The notes beneath the pieces were generated by a model. It was not told the DNA's origin. It made no database searches and saw only the letters and a program-made list of their open reading frames with translations. A program made the translations under genes and the position numbers. From positions 87,655 to 103,994 of the forward strand of contig QKYT01000027.1 of the NCBI GenBank assembly GCA_003550305.1: 16,340 nucleotides of DNA. The letters run 5' to 3'. Shown one piece after another: positions 8,645 through 16,340 of the stretch. The stretch is from Glomus cerebriforme (Eukaryota; Glomeromycota; Glomeromycetes; Glomerales; Glomeraceae). Positions within the stretch are counted from its first letter, which is position 1; every line of letters begins with the position of its first letter.

Positions 8645-10276
8645 ATGGCAATTTTGACGGATGAACTTATTTTAACCAAATCGAGTGCAAAATCTGTTGC
8701 TGAAGTTCGAAACTTGAATCTTTGGGTAGTCATAACATATGTTTTTTTACTTTTTTTTTGGTTGATATTTGAGGTCAACTCTAACAATTTTTATTTTTTT
8801 TTTAGGGTTGTGAACTAGATGACGTTAGAATACTAAAAAATTGTAGTAGCTTAGAGATACTTAGCTTGAGGTAAAATAATTAGAAATTTTATTTTTTCAT
8901 TAATTAAAATCATAAATAAACATGTTTCTTTTATTGTAGTGTAAATAATCTCACTTCTCTGGAACAACTTTCGGAATGTGAGTCAGCTTTATAATTTCTG
9001 ATAATATGCTGGTTAATTGTAATCAAAAAATTTCAACATTTGGCCTCATTCATATTTCGTTGGGATACTTTTTTAATGTTAAATAAGGCAAAAGCTTAAA
9101 AGGTATATTATATATATAAATAGAATTGTTTCTTGTAAAATGCGTTATATTAATTAAATAATAAATACATATTTTTTATATTAATAGAACTTTATCTGCG
9201 AAAAAATTTTATCAATGATGTTGAACAAGTAAAACACCTTACTACTTTAAGAAATTTAGAAGTACTTTGGTTGTGTGATAACCCATGTGCCGATGATGAA
9301 AAGAAATATCGAAACATGGTTCTGAGATATTTGCCTTGGCTAAAAAAATTGGACCATCATGGTAAATAGAAAAATTGTATGTTAAAGGTGTTTTATTTGT
9401 AGTAAACTGAACATAATTTATCACAAATTAGATGTTACTGATGATGAAGTCCTTGCTTCAATGAGTAGTGTGAGTTTTTGGGATTATTTATTATATTTAT
9501 ATTACAAGTTTGTTTTTCGTAGTAATTTTTAGATTATTTAATCATTATAGTCACCATCTACGATTCCTCCTAAAATTCGTAAACGATTGACTTCCAGTAA
9601 AAATTCATCATCTAGTGAAGGATTGAATGAAAATGAATTGTCAAAAAAATCCGGAAATGTTGACCATGAAAATGATTTAATATTGACATCTTCAGATAAT
9701 ACAGGCGCAAGTTTATTCGAAAGTTCATCCTGGACACAACCTAAAACAAATGATAATAACTCATTTTATAAATCACCCAAACCGATTAGAGTAATTTCAA
9801 ATGGTATTTTATCTTATAATGGAACTGGTCAAAATAGTCCTCGAGCACGATCACCTGCTATAAATTCAAATAAACCACCGTCACGAACACCTACGCCTTC
9901 GCAAGAAGGTGGTATTAAATTAGTAAAATCTAAATCAAATAGTGGAAGTTCAAAGACAAATGGAAGTGGTACTAATGTTCAACCTAAATCACCGGGAAAG
10001 CCAACATCAGTTCCTTTAAGTAGAACACCATCTCGAACTCCTCCTCCGAAATTGAATAATATTACCGAAGATCCACGACAGGTTGGTTATAACTTTATTT
10101 CTTTTTTAATAATATTTATATATATATATATATTAATTATTATATTATAGCAGTCAAATGTGCTTACTGCTGTTCTCGCTTTGATCGACGAACTCGAGGA
10201 AAAAGATTTGCATACGGTGCAAAGAAAATTACAATTGGCTATGTTAAATCGATTAGGAAAATCCGGAAAAAAATAA
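8645..10276 (+). CDS. CFAP410: leucine-rich-repeat protein of the CFAP410 (C21orf2) family
   Basis: Exons: 8645-8725, 8806-8870, 8940-8977, 9088-9102 (15-nt microexon), 9188-9361, 9432-9469, 9551-10081 and 10151-10276 (TAA), giving 355 residues. ATG 8645 is the first in-frame ATG after a TAA at 8597. The N-terminal third matches human CFAP410 step by step: LTKSSAKSVAEVRNLNLWG; SSLEILSLSVNNLTSLEQLS; ECKSLKELYLRKN; LEVLWLCDNPCADDEKKYR; LPWLKKLDHHDVTDDE. These are leucine-rich repeats with the cap. The last exon gives NVLTAVLALIDELEEKDL, matching the family's C-terminal helical oligomerisation segment. Between them (about residues 137-314) is a Ser/Thr/Pro/Asn-rich, probably disordered linker with several S/T-P sites (SRTPTPSQ, SRTPSRTPPP) and a basic KIRKRL. 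In animals and algae the family is ciliary and works with NEK1-type kinases. The role in this organism is unknown. Confidence 0.88.
9088..9102 (+). other. 15-nt microexon of the CFAP410-like gene
   Basis: GCAAAAGCTTAAAAG is bounded by AAATAAG on the left and GTATAT on the right. With T from 8977 and AA from 9188 it encodes C-K-S-L-K-E, completing ...LSECKSLKELYLRKN, which matches LSRCQRLSELYLRRN in the human protein. Joining 8977 directly to 9188 would create TAA. Using the alternative GT at 8982 shifts the frame to early stops. Confidence 0.85.
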
Positions 10277-11002
10277 AATATTTTATTATAACTTAATTAT
10301 TATTATTCATAATTTCAATTTAGAAATATCATTCCTTCCCTATTACATCATCCACTTTAATTATACTGGGGATTTGGAAATGTTTTCATGCAAAAGTCAT
10401 ATTTTCCCCCTTGTATGCTTATTAATTACATTAATATAAAATAGATTATGAAAATTTATCATATTATTACAATATTATCATTTATTAATATTAATAATAA
10501 TAATAAGATATAGATATATTCTACATCTAATAAAAATGTCATTTTATAATTATAATGAAATTTAGTTATCTAATAAAAATGTCATGGTTCTAATGAGAAA
10601 TAATATAAATTCTATAAATCAAACTTACGTAACGTTCATTCATGAAATTTGTAAAATCTATTTAAAAAAATGAAAAATATATCCTTATACAAAAAAATGC
10701 ATAAATAAAAACCAAATATAAAAATATACAAAATTTATATATACATCATATACATCAAAAAGATTCACACATAAATATACCAACCAATTTCCCATTATAT
10801 ATATTTATTTGTTCTATTTGAAAAAAAATACATCAAAAAATAAAAAAGAAGCATTTTCCAAAATTGTACTGACCGCTATATTTCACTATAATTCAATTTC
10901 CCATTTTATTCAAAAACAAAAATTCTTTATAAAAAAAGAAGAGATGTTGGTATAAACATGAAAAAGAAAGAAAAGTAATTGTGTAATTATTTTTTTTTTT
11001 TT
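10277..11002. other. intergenic region between convergent genes
   Basis: Both flanking genes end here, so the region holds two 3' untranslated regions. It is extremely AT-rich with no credible coding frame. ATCTAATAAAAATGTCAT occurs twice, at 10525-10542 and 10568-10585. Just after the upstream stop codon, AAAATAAAATATTTTATT (10270-10287) is a near-palindrome that could aid 3'-end formation. Confidence 0.7.
10525..10585. repeat. two copies of an 18-bp direct repeat
   Basis: ATCTAATAAAAATGTCAT at 10525-10542 recurs exactly at 10568-10585, with start points 43 bases apart. The bases between also show near-repetition. It is probably a local duplication in the 3' region. Confidence 0.8.
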
Positions 11003-13450
11003 CTATAAATTTGGATCAGCCGGAGTTATTTTAGACTGAATCAAGAAAACATTTGGAACTCCGATTTCAGGCTATATATAAAATTAATAATTATTATTTA
11101 AAACCAATAATTTTTTTTTCTTTTAGAATTTAAATTAAACACTCACTTGGTCATTCAAGCTTTGGGCCAATACATTCAACACAACAGCATCATCGTTATC
11201 AACATCATTTTCATCATAATCATATTCTGTTTCCTCTTCAGTTTGAAAAGAATCTGACATCTCTACATCTTCACCTTGAAATTCTCCAAATTGTGGTATT
11301 TCGCTAGTGTTATTATTATTATCATCTAATTGCTGTTGATTTTGCAATTGCGAAGAACTAAGTCGCTTATTCACAGATCGTTTGTCTTTGCCTTTCTTTT
11401 GTTTCATTCTACACTCATAAAACCCACATTTCTCTGACCAACTATTTCTACAAATCCAACAAAATCTATATCCACAATGTAAACAGTCAACTTTATTGCA
11501 TCCATCATCACGATTAATCAATATTGAACAATTTGGACAAGATTTTGAATTTGCAAGCTTCCATTTAGTATTTTCAAGTGCGTCCGTAACGTCATTTTTA
11601 TCATTACATAGTAAAGATTGACTTGTGACAAATAAATGAGGATTAGCCACCTTATGACGCATGTATTGAATACATGTCATTCCTGGATGGTGTGTAGGAT
11701 CCCCACATTGAAGACAAATATCTCTCTTACATTTAGCACTATAAGGGAATTTACATTGGAAATGTTAATTGAAAAGAATAAAAAAAAAAATTCTTTGAAA
11801 ACAAAAAAAAAAAGTGATTACCAATTAGATTGTGGGAAATTAGAAATGTGCATAAATTGCAATTCTTTCCACGCTTCCGGACGAACTTCTAATGCAACAA
11901 ATTTTGACGAAATTTCTGCCGCAGCCTTTACCATATCAGTATGCGTTTTTAATTTGTGGCGTGAAAATTTTTTTGAAGGTCGTTTATTGTTTACATCCAA
12001 ACTAATTTATTTCAATGAATTATTATTAATTAAATATTCTTAATAAATTCTTGTTCAATAATTTTAATTTTATACCTAACGCCAAGAACTTTTCCAATTT
12101 TTTCTGTGATATGTTCGTACATTTCCATGATTCCAATGCTAGTACTTTCTTCAGAAATGTAAACTAAATAATCAGCTTCAAATTTCGCAATAAAATTATC
12201 GATATCAGCTTGATTATTTGTATTGGGTGGAATTTTTTCTTTATTTTTTGCAGTTTCATAGGTCTCCAAAAATTTGCGAAGAAGATTGGAAATATCTTTA
12301 AAATATCTAAAAAAAAAATTTTTAAAAAATATAAATTTAAATAATTATGCAATATAATATATATATATCATGAATTATTTTTAATAAACTTACTTTTCTT
12401 TTTCCTCGGAACAAACTTGAAAAACTTGGGCAGCAAAAACTTCCTCGCCACATCCGGAACAACAACGAGAAAAAGAGCGATATGGTTTATTGTATATATT
12501 ATACAAATCAATTGTATTTTGATCCACATACTATAATAAAATTGTGATTAAAAAAAAAAAAAAAATTTTTTTTTTTTTTTTTTTTTTTTTGTGAATTCTA
12601 TTTACCTTGCTCCATTCAGATTGGGACACAATCTCATTACATACAGGACATTTTATTTTAGTTATACTGAGGCCCCAAGAATTATGAACAACCTCTTTAA
12701 CATATCTAATTTTTAAATATGTAAGGGATTAATGATATGATTTCTTACGAATTTTTAATTTGAATCATTTACCTTTGAAAACAATCTCTGCAGAATTGGT
12801 CACGACAGATATCCAGGCAAAAATCCAATTGAGCATCAAAACATATTGAACATCTTTGCAACCAATACTCTATATCTTGAATAGAGTCCCCATTATCTCC
12901 TCTCTGAGAAGAGGGAGGGGAAGAAGAACCGGAACTGTTTGCGGAAGACAGGTTGAAAAGAGTTGAAGAACGACTTTTATTGGAAGTTAAGCTATTACTT
13001 AAAGCAGCTGTTTTAGAAGCAAAAAATTGTAAAGAACGAACAAATATTGCGGGTACAATCTGAAATAAAAAGGATAAAAACATCGCAATTAGTTAAAACC
13101 GCAGTATATGCGTATCCACACTATATTACCGTCAAACCTCATAATCATATGTTTAATGCGCGTCATTATTTAGAACTTACCAAAGTTGGGGAGAAAATAT
13201 AAAGGAGGGGGAGAGTATAGGCAAGTAATAAATTTGTTATAGAGTATTGTTTAAGATTTGTATATATTGGTGAAAAATAATATATATAGTAATTGGATGA
13301 CAAATTTTGATTCCCTAAAACTAACAATCGAAAAGGGAGGGAATTATATAAAGTGTGATAAAAAGAGGATGCTAAAAGATCCCAATGATTATTATTAACC
13401 GATTCAAAAGACGGTTGCGAATTGGAATTAAATAAATTTAAAGGCTTCAT
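11003..13450 (-). CDS. RBR-type (RING1-IBR-RING2) E3 ubiquitin ligase with split IBR
   Basis: Minus-strand exons: 13450-13181, 13059-12773, 12705-12606, 12530-12394, 12306-12076, 12001-11822, 11738-11147 and 11071-11003 (TAG), giving 621 residues. ATG 13450 follows an in-frame TAA four codons upstream. RBR ligases take ubiquitin from an E2 onto a RING2 cysteine before passing it to substrate. RING1: C160-x2-C163, C175, D177 (usually His or Cys), C180-x2-C183, C205-x2-C208. IBR first half: CCSGCG (C243, C246). Then comes about 155 residues of helical-looking sequence. IBR second half: C402AKC, C410LQC, HH, C424. RING2: SCPNC, then DDGCNKVDC with presumed catalytic C482, LHC, FCWIC. The N-terminus has a hydrophobic stretch (about residues 72-103) and a Ser-rich linker. 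The tail is Gln/Asn-rich and acidic. The RBR class is secure; the subfamily is not recognised. Confidence 0.9.
12550..12590. repeat. A16-T25 self-complementary tract in RBR intron 3
   Basis: A16 (12550-12565) is followed directly by T25 (12566-12590) inside intron 12531-12605 of the minus-strand gene. The pair can fold into a long A-U hairpin and dominates the 75-nt intron. Exact lengths may be affected by sequencing error. Confidence 0.85.
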
Positions 13451-14580
13451 TTGCTTTATTTAAACTATTTATACGAATTTTATCTTATTTGTAACTAAAT
13501 TGCGTAACTAATAGAAGCGTAATAATAAAAAAGCGCAGCGAAATATATAATAGGTTATAATACTGAATATGTTAACGTCAATATCACTGATATCATTTAG
13601 AACAAGTAAAAATCAGCCAAATATCATTCATTAATGATTTATTGTGTAAAAAAAAAAACGGGAATCAAAAGCTCCGTGTCAAGGAGTCAAAATCTTAAAA
13701 AACTTGTTTTTTTTTATAAATTAGCAATTAATGTAAATTTTTAAATAAAATTTTTCGCAAAATAAGAGAGAAAAAAAAGAATCCTTAATCAATTTATCTT
13801 TAAGTGAAAAAAAAAGGCAGAGGAAAGAAAACATATTTCACGCACGATAACCCTAATTTGTATCATGTTGAGTGAAAATCTAACTGACGTCACAGATTCT
13901 ATTAGATCTAAGTTTAAGCAAATAAGCATAAAAAGCATAGGCACTTACTCCTTTTTTAACTGTAGATTCGGGCAATCTCATTATCTACTAATCTACTCTA
14001 AAATAAATTCCCACACAGCCTTATTTACAATATAATTAATTGTGCGAAATTTAAAATAGCATGTGATCCATCACTTTGATTATACGTGCCAGGCTAGATT
14101 CCGTTTGTGATACACGCATTTCTCCGTTCTGTACCACAACATTTTTTGATATTCTATCCTTTTTTTTACAAACATTCTTTGGCACAATGAGATTATATAA
14201 AAAATTATAATATTTTAGTATTTGATTAATTATAAAATTACATTTTTGAAATAAAATTAAATACTTATTATAACCATATAGATCATTAATAGGTTTTATT
14301 TTTGCTTGTTTCAAAAAAAAATTTAATTATTATAACTATAAAAATTTATTAATAATATAATAGATTTTTAATATTTTAAATACTAAAATTTTTGTAAAAT
14401 TATATGATTATATACAATAACTAATTAAAAATATCTGTTACTTACTAAAATTTACTATTAAACCATATGAAAAATTGTTTTTACAATAATGGTTTATTAC
14501 AGTATATGCTTTTTTTAGGTAAATTTAATTTATAAAAATACAATTATTTAATATAATCAAAAAAATTGTTAAAATTAAAT
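13451..14580. other. region upstream of the RBR gene, no convincing gene
   Basis: The left part should hold the RBR promoter, reading leftward, and no clear core element stands out. TGACGTCA, a CREB/ATF-type palindrome, is at 13885-13892. A minus-strand open stretch at 14314-14051 (87 codons, TTG-initiated) ends with protein-like VSQTESSLARIIKVMDHMLF. It has no ATG at its start, lies in very AT-rich sequence, and matches nothing I recognise. It may belong to the decayed material to the right. Confidence 0.5.
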
Positions 14581-15869
14581 TCAAAAAAAAGGGATTTTTA
14601 TATAATTTATTAACAAATTTTGATAAATGATTATTTTTTTTTTTTTTATGGTTAGAAATATAACTTTATTAATAATTTTATTTATGAATAATTTCACTTT
14701 ATCTTCAATCTTTAGAATTTGTGACCATTCAACACTTGACCAGTTCATTAAGTCAATTATTCTTGATTTTATTGCTCTGTTATTTACAAAAAATGTTAAT
14801 AATATATTGTTACTAGTGCACATAATCATATATGAAAAAAATACTTACTGAACTTTATATTTTTTTATTCATATGATCTATGACTAATTTCTATATCTCT
14901 TTCAGATTCTTAGATGATAAAAGCCTTTTAATCTGTAAACAACTGAATGTCATCAATAATTACTTAAAAATCAAAGGATTGTACTCAGTGAAATCAAACA
15001 AACTTATCATTTCATTTGTTCTTTTCTCTAATTCTATTATAAATTCAATAGTTTATAAATTTACTGTATTTGTTTTGGAAATAATTGTGGTACTGCATGG
15101 ATTCGACTGTAAATTAGTATCAACTTTTTTTTTAAATCTTAATTCGATTGCTGTATTTGATGAGTTGGAGCAGGTATAATGATAGTTATTAAAATGCTCA
15201 CTATAAAATTTAAGATGATATTTTTATAATAAAAGTTTAACATTTAGTAATATTTTTTACTTTTATCTAGTAGATATAGTAGGTTGAAAAATATCATCAT
15301 CAGATTTCTGTTCCTAAAATTTGAAATTTAATGGTAGTACTTTAGCAAATACATAGATTCAGAAAGTATGAATAAAAATGCTAACAATACTTTTTCAAGC
15401 AATTTTATTAACTTTTTTGTATAATGTGATGAAAGTTTAAATGTATTAAAATTGCTAGACTTCTTTAAAAATTTATATCCATTTCTATTAAAAGACTTTT
15501 TGAGTTTTCATTTATTTTGCCTCTATGAATTATAAATTAATATTTTCAATAAATATTATAGGCCAAAAGCTATAAATTATTTACTACATCAAACTTTTAA
15601 TACAATTTTTCAAAAAATTTAGTAATCTCTTTTCTTTATAAAGTTTCATAGGTATTATCATATAATTTTTTCACTTTATTCTTCATCCTAGAATTACTTA
15701 TAATATTAGACTCATTAACTTTCTTAAAGGCTCTTTTCAATACGTCTAAAATCTTTTGTTTACTATTAGAAGTAAATTATATATGATCATGATTCTTCAA
15801 GTGATTAAGGCAGTTAAGATCTGATTCACTTAAAATTGGTAGAGACTTATTATATAAATTTGGAAAAAA
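14581..15869 (-). pseudogene. decayed coding region, family unknown (possible transposon relic)
   Basis: Reading the minus strand gives protein-like runs broken by single stops and frame changes. From 15863 one frame reads PNLYNKSLPILSESDLNC, then through TAA at 15779-15777, KILDVLKRAFKKVNESN and TAA at 15638-15636, then RKEITKFFEKLY. A second frame (about 15490-15330) gives FLKKSSNFNTFKLSSHYTKK. A third, from 15223, gives KYHLKFYSEHFNNYHYTC, and after TAA at 15055-15053 TIEFIIELEKRTNEMISLFD, with more stops at 14962-14960 (TAA) and 14893-14891 (TAG). A fourth (14829-14581) contains IDLMNWSSVEWSQILKIEDK. The mix of charged residues is unlike random AT-rich translation. The stops could each arise from CAA or CAG by C-to-T change. 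I do not recognise the family. An intron-containing live gene cannot be fully excluded, but credible splice pairs are missing. Confidence 0.4.
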
Positions 15870-16340
15870 TTTTTATTATATAATAAATTAAATAAGCAAA
15901 ATTTTTATCAATTAAAAATATTAATAATCATTTTGTAATACTAAGTCATGTGACAAAACTTAAAAATGCCAATAAAAATATTGAAAAAAATTTTTCTTAT
16001 AATAACTAGCAATAAAATACTAAAATCTGATACCTACCATATGATTCCGAACAATCTATGTATAGGTCAGATAAAAATTTCAAAATTTACTATGATCAAT
16101 AAGCAAACTATTTTTAACTCTGCTAAGCAAACTCTCATTATGACTTAAGAAAATTTGGCTCTGCTAAGCAAACTGTTTTGTGACATATATATTAAGTAAA
16201 ATTTGTAGTTTCTCTATATTAAACTCAAAATCAGCATTCAAAACCTACTTTATGAGATTAAGTAAAGTTGTAGAGCAAATAAAATTACACGTAATACTTA
16301 AATTTCAAAAGTATATAACTGATAGTTAAGGCTCACGATT
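15870..16340. other. right-end AT-rich sequence without a gene
   Basis: No supported coding frame is visible on either strand. The notable content is the short direct repeats at 16101-16174. It may be the non-coding flank of the decayed element to its left. Confidence 0.5.
16101..16174. repeat. direct repeats around CTCTGCTAAGCAAACT
   Basis: CTCTGCTAAGCAAACT occurs exactly at 16118-16133 and 16159-16174, 41 bases apart. The shorter core AAGCAAACT is also at 16101-16109. Three spaced copies suggest a small tandem or subterminal repeat array, possibly belonging to a mobile element. Confidence 0.7.

Noticed and set aside
11636..12043. 135-codon plus-strand open frame
   Set aside because: It overlaps RBR exons in antisense and their intervening introns, and the minus strand carries the zinc-finger cysteines.
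12030..12075. RBR exon continuing to a stop as ...RYKIKIIEQEFIKNI
   Set aside because: That would truncate the protein before the rest of the IBR and RING2. The GTATAA donor after 12076 joins 12001 in frame and restores them.
14581..14829. 82-codon minus-strand ORF as an independent small gene
   Set aside because: It sits among other broken minus-strand coding runs, so it is more simply part of the same decayed region.
14880..15179. 99-codon plus-strand open frame
   Set aside because: It lies opposite a better protein-like minus-strand run, is rich in Phe/Ile/Val as expected of antisense, and resembles nothing known.
1..16340. CRISPR array, operon or prokaryotic mobile system
   Set aside because: The genes contain spliceosomal introns and eukaryotic families, and no regularly spaced repeats of CRISPR type are present.

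Overview
The window is strongly AT-rich eukaryotic nuclear DNA, full of A and T homopolymers. It holds four intron-rich protein-coding genes and, at the right end, a decayed coding region. Introns are short (about 65 to 125 nt) with GT...AG ends. The leucyl-tRNA synthetase and 2-oxoglutarate dehydrogenase read closest to fungal versions. Together with the base composition, this suggests an early-diverging, AT-rich aerobic fungus. An arbuscular mycorrhizal (Glomeromycotina, Rhizophagus-like) fungus is my best guess. A mitochondrial TCA-cycle enzyme with a targeting peptide argues against the equally AT-rich anaerobic gut fungi. The assignment is inference and no database was searched.

Layout, left to right. 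(1) 1-3297, plus: the 3' part, eight exons, of cytosolic leucyl-tRNA synthetase, with the N-terminus and HIGH motif outside the window. (2) 3298-4394: non-coding spacer with small palindromes and a reversed CCAAT box. (3) 4395-7977, plus: complete six-exon KGD1, the E1 subunit of mitochondrial 2-oxoglutarate dehydrogenase, 1042 aa. One of its introns is 111 nt, a multiple of three, with no stop in frame. (4) 7978-8644: spacer with a long-armed inverted repeat containing CACGTG. (5) 8645-10276, plus: an eight-exon gene for a leucine-rich-repeat protein of the CFAP410/C21orf2 family, 355 aa, including a 15-nt microexon. (6) 10277-11002: spacer between convergent genes. (7) 11003-13450, minus: an eight-exon RBR (RING1-IBR-RING2) E3 ubiquitin ligase, 621 aa, whose IBR domain is split by about 155 residues. 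(8) 13451-14580: no convincing gene. (9) about 14581-15869, minus: a decayed coding region whose protein-like runs are broken by TAA/TAG stops and frame changes. (10) 15870-16340: spacer with short direct repeats.

The first two genes are housekeeping functions (cytosolic translation and the TCA cycle) and share no obvious pathway. The most unusual points are a ciliary/NEK1-associated protein family in what looks like a non-flagellated fungus, the microexon needed to read it, the split-IBR ubiquitin ligase, and the retainable in-frame intron in KGD1. All exon joins were worked out by eye from reading frame, splice dinucleotides and family conservation.
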